From Magnetococcales bacterium (lineage in GTDB: Bacteria; Pseudomonadota; Magnetococcia; Magnetococcales; JADGCL01): a stretch of DNA of 64,000 nucleotides. The position numbers were made by a program, and so were the translations under genes. The stretch spans positions 1 through 64,000 of the forward strand of contig JADGCL010000006.1 of NCBI GenBank assembly GCA_015229005.1, in the 5' to 3' direction. The notes under the pieces are model-generated. The model was not told the DNA's origin. It saw only the letters and a list, made by a program, of their open reading frames with translations, and ran no database searches. The stretch's first letter is position 1; each line of letters starts with the position of its first letter. Positions 1-8,998 of the stretch are shown piece after piece.

Positions 1-2
1 CC

Positions 3-497
3 CACCACTGCCACGAACCCCTCCAGCGCAGCCAAAGACCTCGTCCCCCGGGCGAGGCGGCGTTGGCGCTGGGGGCCGACCGGGTGATCGACTACCGGAC
101 CACGAGCGTCGCGGATTATGTCGAAGCCCTCACGGGGGGGCAGGGGTTCGATGTTGTTTTCGATACCGTTGGCATGGGCAATCTCGACGGATCGTTTCAG
201 GCGGCTCGCGCGGGGGGGACGGTGGTGACCTGTGTTGCCCGTTCGACCCACGATTTGAGCCCGCTCCATGCCAAGGGGTTGTCTCTGCATGTGGTCTTCA
301 TGCTGCTGCCGCTCTTGACGGGTCGGGGCCGGGAGCGCCATGGGGAGATCCTGCGCCGCGTTTCCGAGCTGGTGGATGCGGGGAAGCTCCGGCCCCTGAT
401 TCATGAGCGGCGCTATTCCTTCGACGAGGTTCCGGCGGCGCACGCGGCGCTGGAAGCCGGCGAGGCGTTCGGCAAGATCCTGATTCGGATCGGCTAG
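3..497 (+). CDS. NADPH:quinone reductase / zinc-type alcohol dehydrogenase, C-terminal part (cut by left edge)
   Basis: This is the end of a medium-chain dehydrogenase/reductase of the quinone-reductase (zeta-crystallin-like) branch, which reduces quinones or enals with NAD(P)H. Visible are the end of the nucleotide-binding fold (LGADRVIDYR, then the core strand FDVVFDTVG), the GGTVVTC strand, and the closing segment with FGKILIRI typical of the family's last strand. The reading frame stays open to base 3, so the gene starts outside the window. The first 20 or so codons in this frame do not look like the family, which normally has a strand and an A-K-rich helix before LGAD; a frameshift or poor sequence near base 50 is possible. 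No zinc-ligand region is visible. Family certain, substrate unknown. Confidence 0.8.
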   Translation, partial: HHCHEPLQRSQRPRPPGEAALALGADRVIDYRTTSVADYVEALTGGQGFDVVFDTVGMGNLDGSFQAARAGGTVVTCVARSTHDLSPLHAKGLSLHVVFMLLPLLTGRGRERHGEILRRVSELVDAGKLRPLIHERRYSFDEVPAAHAALEAGEAFGKILIRIG

Positions 498-550
498 AGG
501 TCCATTGATCGACGGACAGGGTTTTCCGGGGGCTGCCGGCGGAGGGGAAA

Positions 551-1723
551 TTGAGGGTTTATTATTACCATCCCTTCGAGTTTCATTTTCGCTCCGCCAT
601 GACGATCCAGGCGATCCACGACTATGTCCACCTGGCGGCCCACGGATACGAGGTCATTTTCTACGGGACCTATGAAGATTCGATGGCCTTTCAGGAAGTT
701 CGAGAGGTCATCGGCGCTGCCCGGGTGCGCCTCCTGGTGCGACGGGGCAAGCTCTGCCGCTGGCGGGGAGCCCTGAAGGCGCGGCTGCTGTGGATGTTTT
801 GGCGCGATCCTTCGCCGCAAAAGCTCCTGGTGACCCGCAATTTTTCCAAGGAGGCCGAGGTACAACGCCTGCTTCCTCTCCTGGGGAGGGGGGGGAGGGG
901 GTGTCGCACCCTCATGGAGATTCACGAGGATGGATTTCCACACCTGTTGCCGCAGAAAAAAGGGGGGGATCCGGCGGCCATCAAGGTGAATCATGCTCGT
1001 ATCCTGGAGCGGTGCGGCGGACTGGTCCTGACCAATTATTCCCAGGAGGGGACGCTTTGCACGGAGTTCCCGCGCCATCCGGGATATGTGGTCCTTCCCA
1101 ATGGGGTCGATCCGGAGAGATTCGCCTCTGCCCGCGCCCCGGAGGTGAAGGCGGAAGGGCCGTTCGTGGTGACCTATACCGGGCAGTTCGTTGCCTGGAA
1201 GAATGTCGAGTTGCTGTTTCGGTCGCTGGCGCTCCTGGATTCCCGTTTTCATCTGCGCATTGCCGGTGGCAAGGGTGACGCGGCGAGCGACGGGTATGTG
1301 GCGGAACTGACCGCTCGTTATGGGCTGGAGGGACGGGTGGATTATCGTGGTTTCGTCTCGCCGCGCCGGCTGGTGGCCGAGGTGTTGGACGGCTCCTCGG
1401 TGCTGGCACTGCCGTTGGGGGAGAATCTGCGTTCGCGTCTGTTCACCAGTCCGATGAAGCTCTTCGAGGCGATGGCGACGGCGATTCCGGTTGTGGCGGT
1501 CGATTTTCCGACCGTGCGGGGTATCACGGGAGAGGATACGGTTTTCTTGGCGGCGGCGACGGACGAAGGGTTTGCCGGGGCCATTGGAGCGGCGGTCTTT
1601 TCCCCGGAGCGCGGGGAGCGGGTGGCGCGGATGAATCTCCTGGTCCGACGCTATGCTCACCGCGAGCGGGCAAGGCGGTTTCACGAGTGGCTGGTGGAGA
1701 GCGGCGGATGTCTCCATTCTTGA
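551..1723 (+). CDS. Glycosyltransferase family 4 protein
   Basis: A 390-residue GT-B-fold glycosyltransferase that would transfer a sugar from a nucleotide-sugar donor onto a lipid or glycan at the cytoplasmic face of the membrane. The N-terminal half is the acceptor domain. The C-terminal half has the family landmarks: VLPNGVDPERF (about residue 180), the strand VVTYTGQF that opens the donor domain, and SPMKLFEAMA followed by PVVAVD (residues 300-318), the variant of the donor-binding motif seen in GT4 enzymes. The start is a TTG preceded by GGAGGGG at 541; no ATG fits. It stands alone, about 50 bp after the oxidoreductase. Donor and acceptor cannot be told. It could serve exopolysaccharide or LPS assembly, as do genes near 54-56 kb. 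Confidence 0.85.
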   Translation: MRVYYYHPFEFHFRSAMTIQAIHDYVHLAAHGYEVIFYGTYEDSMAFQEVREVIGAARVRLLVRRGKLCRWRGALKARLLWMFWRDPSPQKLLVTRNFSKEAEVQRLLPLLGRGGRGCRTLMEIHEDGFPHLLPQKKGGDPAAIKVNHARILERCGGLVLTNYSQEGTLCTEFPRHPGYVVLPNGVDPERFASARAPEVKAEGPFVVTYTGQFVAWKNVELLFRSLALLDSRFHLRIAGGKGDAASDGYVAELTARYGLEGRVDYRGFVSPRRLVAEVLDGSSVLALPLGENLRSRLFTSPMKLFEAMATAIPVVAVDFPTVRGITGEDTVFLAAATDEGFAGAIGAAVFSPERGERVARMNLLVRRYAHRERARRFHEWLVESGGCLHS

Positions 1724-1762
1724 GGAGGCGATCCGCCGGATTCCGGGGTAATGGTTGGGGAG

Positions 1763-2080
1763 CTATTTCTTGAAGTGGTAGAAGGTGTCGTTAAGATAGC
1801 CGACGACCTTGGCCTCATCTTCCGGCCACCACTTGGGCTTGACGATGTTTTGATTGCAGGTGGCCACCTGGGCTTCCAGTTTTTCCAGGGAGCTCAGTCG
1901 GTTGGGGCGGTTGTAGAGGTCGTTGGCTTTGCCGCCGGCCCGGCTTGCATGGCACTCGGTGAGGCAGCTCTTGTCGTGGAGGAGCTGGCCCGGGGAGGGT
2001 TCCTCCGCCCTGGCGCCGGGGATGGCGGCGGTGAGGAGGAGGCAGGCGAGGCCGAGGCGGATTGCGGCAGAGTTTCTCAT
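1763..2080 (-). CDS. Small secreted c-type cytochrome-like protein with a CX3CH motif
   Basis: A 105-residue protein with an N-terminal signal peptide (charged start, LACLLLTAAIPGARA) and one heme-like motif, CLTECH (C39, C43, H44). The motif has three residues between the cysteines instead of two. The remainder (DLYNRPNRLSSL, WWPEDEAKVVGYLND) resembles small monoheme periplasmic cytochromes in which the tail after the heme motif forms helices. No methionine follows the motif, so the sixth ligand, if any, would be a His near the C-terminus or another group. The start at 2080 is preferred because GGAG lies upstream and the signal peptide begins there; a longer start at 2119 would overlap panE. 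It is divergent from panE. Confidence 0.65.
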   Translation of the reverse strand: MRNSAAIRLGLACLLLTAAIPGARAEEPSPGQLLHDKSCLTECHASRAGGKANDLYNRPNRLSSLEKLEAQVATCNQNIVKPKWWPEDEAKVVGYLNDTFYHFKK

Positions 2081-2117
2081 GGGTTCAGGATCTCCGGAAA
2101 AGTGGGGTTGGTGGGTC

Positions 2118-3101
2118 ATGACTGATTCAATGGAACCGGGGCCGGGAGAGGGAGGTCCTCCCCCCTTGCGGGTGTTGACGGTCGGTGCGGGGGCGGTGGG
2201 GGGGTTCTATTCGGCGAAACTGGCTCAGGGCGGCGCCCGGGTGAGTACCGTTCACCGCTCCGATTTTCAGGAGGTGGTACGCGCGGGAATCCGGGTGGAG
2301 AGCATCCATGGCGACTTTCATTTCACCCCACACCGGGTTTGGGAACAGGTGGCCGACGCGACCGAGCGGGCCGATTATATCCTGGTTGCGACCAAAGTTC
2401 TTCCCTTGATCGATACGGCGGCGGTGATTGCACCGGCGGTCGGACCGGGGACGGTGATCGTGATGTTGCAAAATGGTATCGAGATTGAGGGGCCGGTTGC
2501 GCGGGCATTTCCCGACAATGAGATTGTCAGTGGTTTGGCTTTTGTCTGTTTGAGTCGCCTGGCGCCTGGGCGGATTGCGCATCTTTGCCATGGGCGGGTG
2601 GTATTGGGGCGGTATCCATCCGGACTTTCACCGGCGGCGGAGCGTCTTGCCGCCTGCTTCCGGAAAGCTGGCATTCCCTGCGTCGTGACCGATGACATTG
2701 CCTTGGAGCGATGGCGAAAGCTGGTATGGAATGCGGCGTTCAACCCGATTTCGGTGCTGTCCGGGGGGATGACGACGACCGCGATCATGGCGGATCGGGA
2801 GATACGTCAGCTGGTGGAGGCGGTGATGGCGGAGGTGGTTGATGTGGCGGCGTCGGCAGGGCATCGTCTGCCGGAGGGGGTGATCGCGAAAAATCTGGAG
2901 GACACGATGCGAATGCAACCCTATCGGACGAGCATGTTGCTGGACTGGGAGAATGGTCGATCCCTGGAGGTTGAGGCGATTTTGGGCAATCTTGTGAGCG
3001 CGGCGAGGCGTCTGGGGGTGGCGACTCCCCGCTGTGAGACGCTTTATGCTCTTCTTACTTCCTTGACGACTGCCCGCCCTGACGCTGCCCGTGGGGTGTG
3101 A
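2118..3101 (+). CDS. panE: 2-dehydropantoate 2-reductase (ketopantoate reductase)
   Basis: Reduces ketopantoate to pantoate with NADPH in pantothenate (coenzyme A) synthesis, in the cytoplasm. The N-terminal Rossmann motif is GAGAVGGFYSAKLAQGG. The C-terminal helical domain has the family signature KLVWNAAFNPISVL, including the catalytic lysine region, then a glutamate-bearing helix and LDWENGRSLEVEAILGN. Length, 327 residues, is slightly above the usual 290-310 because of a Pro/Gly-rich N-terminal extension, so the true start may be the ATG at 2130 or later. An open frame continues upstream to 1923 but covers the divergent cytochrome gene and was not used. Several paralogues of this family act on other 2-oxo acids, so the exact substrate is an inference. 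Confidence 0.85.
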   Translation: MTDSMEPGPGEGGPPPLRVLTVGAGAVGGFYSAKLAQGGARVSTVHRSDFQEVVRAGIRVESIHGDFHFTPHRVWEQVADATERADYILVATKVLPLIDTAAVIAPAVGPGTVIVMLQNGIEIEGPVARAFPDNEIVSGLAFVCLSRLAPGRIAHLCHGRVVLGRYPSGLSPAAERLAACFRKAGIPCVVTDDIALERWRKLVWNAAFNPISVLSGGMTTTAIMADREIRQLVEAVMAEVVDVAASAGHRLPEGVIAKNLEDTMRMQPYRTSMLLDWENGRSLEVEAILGNLVSAARRLGVATPRCETLYALLTSLTTARPDAARGV

Positions 3102-3200
3102 CCCGTTGGGCGCGGAGGGGGAGGCGCAGGGCCGGGAACTCCCCTGGTCGGGTCGGAGAAGGCTGCTGACGGACTGGGTCGATGGTTTGTCCGGGTGTGG

Positions 3201-3368
3201 TCAGCGCTGCAACCATTGCACCAGGATGATCGCCTGGATCAGGGAGATGAGGATCAGGCCGTAGGCTCCGCCGACGTAGACGGCAGCCAAGACTCTGACG
3301 GCGAGTCTGCCGGCTCTGCCGGTATCGGTTTTGCCTGTATTTTTGACTGGTTGGACAGCCCGTCTCAC
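3201..3368 (-). CDS. 55-residue single-pass membrane protein
   Basis: A short gene reading from a GTG at 3368. The start has a strong ribosome-binding site (GGAAGGAG, six bases upstream). The product has a basic N-terminal half (MRRAVQPVKNTGKTDTGRAGR) ... then one hydrophobic helix, roughly residues 23-50 (RVLAAVYVGGAYGLILI and SLIQAIILVQ), ending WLQR. The helix pattern is reminiscent of DUF4389-type small membrane proteins but the match is too short to claim. It is convergent with panE and lies about 310 bp downstream of the start side of nothing recognisable. Function unknown; the ribosome-binding site and clean membrane helix are the reasons for calling it real. Confidence 0.55.
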   Translation of the reverse strand: MRRAVQPVKNTGKTDTGRAGRLAVRVLAAVYVGGAYGLILISLIQAIILVQWLQR

Positions 3369-3680
3369 TGCTGGCTCCTTCCCTTTCGTAGGTGCCCCGC
3401 CTTTGCCCTTTCGGACCTTGCCCCCGGGAGATCCCTTCCGACTCTCCCGGTGATGGCCAGGTTGCAGCGCCGCACCGGACTGTTCGCGACCGATTGGCTG
3501 GCCGACGCCGGAATTCTGACCCTTAGCCCTCCAGCACGCAAAATTGATTCCAATTTTTTTGTTTTCGGAGAAAAACGGGGGGTGACAAGCCGTTGAATTC
3601 GGAGGGTGAGGCGATATCGGGTATGGCCTCCCGGGGCAGAAAAGAGCGTAGCTGGCCGAAAGATAACACTCCTCCGGAGA
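3369..3680. other. Intergenic region without a recognisable gene
   Basis: About 310 bp between the 55-residue membrane protein gene and the 3' end of the H-NOX-like/PilZ gene. A frame of 112 codons crosses it on the minus strand but has no ribosome-binding site, a composition unlike a protein, and ends in the start codon of the small membrane protein. An AT-richer stretch near 3540-3575 (A/T runs in otherwise GC-rich DNA) could hold the promoter of the membrane peptide. No clear hairpin terminator was seen. Confidence 0.4.
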
Positions 3681-4952
3681 TCATGTGGCCTGGGCAGCAG
3701 CAACCATGGCCTTCAATTCGGGGATGACTTCGTCGTGGCGTTTGTTCATATACTGTTCGATCATGTTCTGATCGCGGGGGGAGAGTTTGGCGAAGAGGAT
3801 GCGGGCAACACCGCTGCTGTTGCCCAGGGTGCCGACATTGAGGAGATTGCCATCGATTTCGATGTGCGGGGGGCCGAGTTCAAGGGTATCGCCCGTTTCG
3901 ACCCACTTGAGGGGAATGGCGAAGCGGACCCAGGCGTGTGCGAAGAGCATCATCTCGTCGAGGCCGGTGGAGTCGTCGAGGGTGATGGAGACGCCGCCGG
4001 GCGAGAGATTGAGGAGGGTGCCGTGGTAGGGCCTGCCCTCGACCTGGAGATCGACCTCGATGGGTTCGCCCGGCTCGATTCGGGAGTGTTCGCGTTGCCC
4101 GAGGGCGCCGTCGGCCAGGGTGATGCGGTGAAGGACGACAGTTCCTTGACGGAAATCCACCTCTTTGACTTTGGCTTCCAACCCAAGCCTGAGGTGTGGG
4201 GCATCTATGTAGGTTCCTCCCTCGAGTTTCATGGCCATAAGCTGGTCCCGGTTGACCTGCACGAGGACCTCCTCCTTGGTGAAGCGCAGGACGAGTCCTT
4301 TGTTACTGATGGAGATCCCCTTGAATTGATTGAAGAAGGAGATCTCCTGGATGCGTTCGTGGATCAGACCGAATTCCCGTTGGATATCGACATATCTGAG
4401 GAGGCTTGGGTCGTTGAGGTAGAAGGACATCCGGCAAAGATGCGCCTCCCGCAGCATACAAACCGGTTCGGTGTGGGCGATGGGTTGACTGAAATGGTGC
4501 CCCATTCCCTGGACGATTCCCTTGATGAGGGAACACATTCGTCTCTTTGACATGTAGGCGAGGGCGACCTCGCCGTGTTTGATGCGCAGGGTGCGGATGT
4601 CGGGGAAAGACATCCCCGGGTTGAGGGAGACGAAGCCTTCGAAGATATTCCGCAGATTTTCCAGGATATCCATGCTGGTCCAGCCATCGCGGACGAGACC
4701 CACGGAGTGGCCCATTTCCAGGAGACCGGGGGACATGTGTTCCCCCAACTGGAAGAGGAGATCCTCACGGCTGATGGAGAGGGCCATGGCGCCCGAATTC
4801 AGAATGGACTCCGCCTCGGCATCCGGGTAGGTTCCATCGGAGAAATATTCACGCTCGAAGAGGTCGGAGGCGGCAAGGACCCTTGGCCAGGTATCAGGTC
4901 CCAGGCGTTCTTCGAGAAAATCCTGAAGTGCCAAAAAGATGATGCCATGCAT
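3681..4952 (-). CDS. H-NOX-like (HNOB) domain fused to a PilZ c-di-GMP-binding domain
   Basis: A 423-residue two-part signalling protein. Residues 1-180 follow the heme-nitric-oxide-binding fold: MHGIIFLALQDFLEERLG at the start, the SDGTYPD segment, and YMSKR at 133-137, which matches the YxSxR heme-propionate motif. There is no histidine between residues 83 and 125, where the proximal heme ligand should be, so heme binding is doubtful. A linker (about 190-270) leads to a PilZ domain with both c-di-GMP signature parts: REHSR (287-291) and NLSPGG (315-320). It has no transmembrane segment. The likely role is a c-di-GMP effector whose sensory domain has lost or changed its ligand. The gene is divergent from trxB. 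Confidence 0.75.
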   Translation of the reverse strand: MHGIIFLALQDFLEERLGPDTWPRVLAASDLFEREYFSDGTYPDAEAESILNSGAMALSISREDLLFQLGEHMSPGLLEMGHSVGLVRDGWTSMDILENLRNIFEGFVSLNPGMSFPDIRTLRIKHGEVALAYMSKRRMCSLIKGIVQGMGHHFSQPIAHTEPVCMLREAHLCRMSFYLNDPSLLRYVDIQREFGLIHERIQEISFFNQFKGISISNKGLVLRFTKEEVLVQVNRDQLMAMKLEGGTYIDAPHLRLGLEAKVKEVDFRQGTVVLHRITLADGALGQREHSRIEPGEPIEVDLQVEGRPYHGTLLNLSPGGVSITLDDSTGLDEMMLFAHAWVRFAIPLKWVETGDTLELGPPHIEIDGNLLNVGTLGNSSGVARILFAKLSPRDQNMIEQYMNKRHDEVIPELKAMVAAAQAT

Positions 4953-5051
4953 TAGCGGACCTTGCCGGTTTGGGCGAACCCATTCACTCCGGGGAGGATA
5001 GCGTCCACAGTCAGGGACGCAAGGTTCCGGGAGGGGATCGGACCAGATTGA

Positions 5052-6095
<1,044 letters not shown>

Positions 6096-6120
6096 AGAGT
6101 TGAGGTTTGGAGGGGGACTG

Positions 6121-6151
6121 GCGAACGGGTCGCTTTGTGCGGCCCGTTCGC
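6121..6151. terminator. Hairpin just downstream of trxB
   Basis: A perfect 9-bp inverted repeat (GCGAACGGG ... CCCGTTCGC) with a 13-base loop, 25 bp after the trxB stop. It lacks a clear T-run, so it may be a weak terminator or an mRNA 3'-end stabiliser rather than a classical rho-independent terminator. Confidence 0.35.
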
Positions 6152-6157
6152 GTGTAT

Positions 6158-6304
6158 CAGCCCGTTGATAAACGGGCTGCGCCGGCCAGGGATGGCCGGC
6201 CAAATTCAACGGGATGGTGTAACCCGTTGAATTTGGAAGGAAAGGCAAAACCACGTTTTGCCTTTCCGGGTTGAAAAAGTCCATGGATGGACTTTTTCAA
6301 CAGT
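6158..6304. repeat. Composite five-hairpin intergenic repeat, most complete copy
   Basis: Five inverted repeats stand one after another. (1) CAGCCCGTT/AACGGGCTG at 6158-6179. (2) GCCGGCCA/TGGCCGGC at 6181-6200. (3) CAAATTCAACGGG/CCCGTTGAATTTG from 6201. (4) GGAAAGGCAAAA/TTTTGCCTTTCC from about 6237. (5) GTTGAAAAAGTCCA/TGGACTTTTTCAAC ending about 6301. All five are perfect here. Related, partly decayed or partial copies are at 10054, 16251 and 40112, and possibly near 38040. It sits between trxB and the SGNH hydrolase gene and holds no gene. Confidence 0.85.
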
Positions 6305-6332
6305 CTCGTATGGGGCACGAAGGGAGTGTTCG

Positions 6333-7523
6333 ATGGCAAGGGATCCGGAATCGAAGGATGGAGGGGGGCGTTTTTTTCACCGGCATCCCGGGTGGACCCT
6401 GACGGGGATCGTGATCGTTGCCCTTGTGGGGCTGGACCTGGGCCTCGGGGCTTGTTACCGCTGGGTGGTCGGAGACTCCTTCTATTACAGCCGGGTCGAC
6501 TTCGGTCGGGGGCTCAACCGTCGCTACCGTTCCGGATCACCGGTATTTCATCATGGGTTGAAGCCCCTGGTAAGCATGCGGGCGCAGTGGGGCGAGTACG
6601 CCTACACGGTTCATACCAACGCGCTGGGGTTCAAGGACGGGGCGGCTGTGGATGTGCCATTGGTGACGGATCGGTATCGGATTCTGTTTATCGGGGATTC
6701 TGTGACCGAGGGCGTGGGGATGTCTCATGAAGACACCTTCGTGGGGAGGATCGGAGAGGCGTTGAAAGAGGAAGGGGTGGAGGTTCTGAATGCGGGGGTT
6801 TCCTCCTATGCCCCGTCGCTCTATTTGGCGAAGGTGAGGCATTATCTTGAGACGGTCGGCTTGAAGATCGACGAGTTGGTGGTGTTCCTGGACATTTCCG
6901 ATCCGTGGGACGAAATCTATCGTTATCCACCGGCGGTGCTGGCACCGCCCCCTTTGCCGGAGGAGGCGGTTCCGCCGCCGCCGGTCGGGATCACTCTGGA
7001 GTCGGTGAAGCTGTTCTTTCGAGAGTACAGCATTCTCTACAGCGTTCCGCGCTGGTTCAAGCTGCGACAGAAGTTTGTCAAGCCGGGGGCGACGCCTGCG
7101 GACAACCCGGTGATCGATTACCCCCGGGGGCGTTGGACCTTCGATGATCAGGCCTATCGGGAATTCGGTGAACCCGGGCTTGAAGTGATGCGGAAGAACA
7201 TGGAGGAGTTGGCGCGGCTTCTCCGGGGGCGGGGCATACCATTGACAGTGGTGGTGTATCCCTGGCCGGGGCAGATCTACTATCGCGACATTCCATCGCG
7301 GCAGGAGGGGGCGTGGGCGGAATGGGCGGGGGGGATGGGGGCGGACTTTCTCTCCCTCTTCGGGGCGTTGGTGACGACCGACGCGGCGACGAATCGGGAC
7401 AATATCCTCGGATACTATATTCCCAACGATATGCACTTCAACCAGGCCGGGCACGAGTTGGTGGCGGCTCGGTTCGTTGACCATTGGCGCCACCACCACC
7501 CGGAGGGGGGCAAGGCGAATTAA
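6333..7523 (+). CDS. SGNH/GDSL-type hydrolase with N-terminal membrane anchor
   Basis: A 396-residue protein with one hydrophobic segment near the N-terminus (residues about 20-45), which should place the rest outside the cytoplasmic membrane. The catalytic fold is of the SGNH type: FIGDSVTEGVG (nucleophile serine near residue 121), NAGVSSYAPS as block II, and NDMHFNQAGHEL near the C-terminus carrying the Asp/His pair. A proline-rich insert (about residues 205-225) interrupts the domain. Members of this group act as esterases or acetylesterases/acetyltransferases on cell-surface glycans. The start ATG at 6333 follows GGGAG by seven bases; the longer open frame upstream lies in the hairpin repeat. 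The substrate is not visible. Confidence 0.75.
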   Translation: MARDPESKDGGGRFFHRHPGWTLTGIVIVALVGLDLGLGACYRWVVGDSFYYSRVDFGRGLNRRYRSGSPVFHHGLKPLVSMRAQWGEYAYTVHTNALGFKDGAAVDVPLVTDRYRILFIGDSVTEGVGMSHEDTFVGRIGEALKEEGVEVLNAGVSSYAPSLYLAKVRHYLETVGLKIDELVVFLDISDPWDEIYRYPPAVLAPPPLPEEAVPPPPVGITLESVKLFFREYSILYSVPRWFKLRQKFVKPGATPADNPVIDYPRGRWTFDDQAYREFGEPGLEVMRKNMEELARLLRGRGIPLTVVVYPWPGQIYYRDIPSRQEGAWAEWAGGMGADFLSLFGALVTTDAATNRDNILGYYIPNDMHFNQAGHELVAARFVDHWRHHHPEGGKAN

Positions 7524-7639
7524 TGTTTCCCGGCATCATGCACCTGGGGGCCATGTACCGTTCCGTATAGGCTGCAGTGTGCTGTATAAAGGCCATCCTC
7601 GGATAGTCCGGGGATTCGCGTTCATTCTGTGAGGCATTC

Positions 7640-8998
7640 ATGACACGGTCTGCAGGTATTCGGGCAGGGGCATGCCTGCTGTTCGTGTTCGGGGTGTCGC
7701 TTGGGTGGGGGAGTCGGTTGGAGGGGAGTGAAGTTCTCCCCTGGCAAGCAGCCGCTGCTCCTCTTCAAGCCGGTGATTATGTCCAGAGCTTGGCCATTCT
7801 CTCGCCTCTGGAGGAACACCATGCGGGAGAGCCTGCCTTCGACGTGATGCTGGGATCGGTCCTGTTCCGCCTGCGGGACTACGGGGCGGCATTGTTTCCG
7901 CTGGAGCGGGTCTTGATGAATGCCCCCGGCGACCAGACTGCCCGACTGATGCTGGCCATGACCCTGCACCGTCTTGGTGAGATTGCCCGGGCCCGAACCG
8001 AAGCCGCCGCCCTCCACTTCGATCGTCTCCCTCCCGCCCTGGTCGACGAGTGGCGGGAGATGATTCGTCCCAAACCCCCGGAGGGGGGGGCTCCTCTCGG
8101 GAACACCCGATTGCAAGGGCATTTGCAATCAGCTTTCGGCCGCGATACCAACGTCACTGCTGGTCCCGGTGATGGCGGCTATCTGATCCCCTCCTACTCT
8201 GCCACGGTTCCCGTATCTCTGGGCAGTTCCGAGGCTGCGGATGATTGGGTCACCTCCACGAGTGGGGTTGTGACCGCCTCCCATCGCCTGGGTCCGCTCA
8301 GGTCGCTGGTCGGTGGCGTGAGTGTTTCCCACTCCCTGAATCGATACCGGGAAGATCGGGAGGAGACTTATGGCAGCTCCTTCGGTGGCCTGGCATTCCA
8401 GTCCGGGCGGGATACCGTGACTCCGGTCGGGTTTCTTCAGGGGTATTGGCTGGGTGGGTCCCATTATCAGCACTATTGGGGGGGACAGATCAACTGGAGC
8501 AGGGTTCTGGGGGAGGGTGAGTCGCTGCATTCCCATGTGCAGTTCCTCGATACCACCTACCCTGGTTTCCACACCAGCGACTCCAGACGCTATGCGATCG
8601 GGACGACTCACCTGCGGAGAGCGTCTGGGGGGATTTTTAGTGGACACTTTCAAGGTTTGTACGGAGGTCTGGTAACTCCGGATGAGTCGGGTCCGGCCTA
8701 TATCGGATATGGTTTTGTTGGTGCCAATCTTGGGGGCCGGGTGCAGGCAGCCCCTGCCGTTGCCGTTTCCGGCAGCCTGAACTACGAATACCGTCATCAT
8801 CCGGATCCGGATAATCTGTACTCTCTTTCTCGGACCGACAATCAATTCCAGGGGGTTCTTTCGGTGGACTACGCGCTGGACAAGGAGTGGCATTTGATTC
8901 CCAGGGTCTCGCTGCTCCATGCCGATTCCAACCTGGCCGTTTATGCTTATGATCGGGCAACCGTTTCGCTGGCTTTGCAATGGAGTTTCGGCCAATGA
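7640..8998 (+). CDS. TPR plus outer-membrane beta-barrel protein (Slam-like)
   Basis: A 452-residue exported protein. Residues 1-30 are a signal peptide. About 35-150 form helical TPR-like repeats (YVQSLAILSPLEEHH, YGAALFPLERVLMNAPGD). From about 165 to the end the sequence alternates in the manner of amphipathic beta-strands rich in Gly, Ser, Tyr and aromatic residues, ending LALQWSFGQ. A short periplasmic TPR domain followed by a barrel of this size is the layout of Slam (surface lipoprotein assembly modifier) and related DUF560 proteins. The stop overlaps the start of the FecR gene (ATGA), so the two are translationally coupled. The Slam assignment is from architecture only; a porin-like role is the alternative. 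Confidence 0.6.
   Translation: MTRSAGIRAGACLLFVFGVSLGWGSRLEGSEVLPWQAAAAPLQAGDYVQSLAILSPLEEHHAGEPAFDVMLGSVLFRLRDYGAALFPLERVLMNAPGDQTARLMLAMTLHRLGEIARARTEAAALHFDRLPPALVDEWREMIRPKPPEGGAPLGNTRLQGHLQSAFGRDTNVTAGPGDGGYLIPSYSATVPVSLGSSEAADDWVTSTSGVVTASHRLGPLRSLVGGVSVSHSLNRYREDREETYGSSFGGLAFQSGRDTVTPVGFLQGYWLGGSHYQHYWGGQINWSRVLGEGESLHSHVQFLDTTYPGFHTSDSRRYAIGTTHLRRASGGIFSGHFQGLYGGLVTPDESGPAYIGYGFVGANLGGRVQAAPAVAVSGSLNYEYRHHPDPDNLYSLSRTDNQFQGVLSVDYALDKEWHLIPRVSLLHADSNLAVYAYDRATVSLALQWSFGQ

Noticed and set aside
3365-3703. 112-codon minus-strand frame upstream of the small membrane protein
   Set aside because: No ribosome-binding site, Arg/Pro-rich content, overlaps the 3' end of the H-NOX-like/PilZ gene on the same strand.
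6158-6304. Hairpin array considered as a CRISPR array or as tandem terminators
   Set aside because: The five hairpins differ in sequence and there are no equal spacers, so it is not CRISPR; only weak T-runs follow, and the same set recurs elsewhere, so it is a repeat element.
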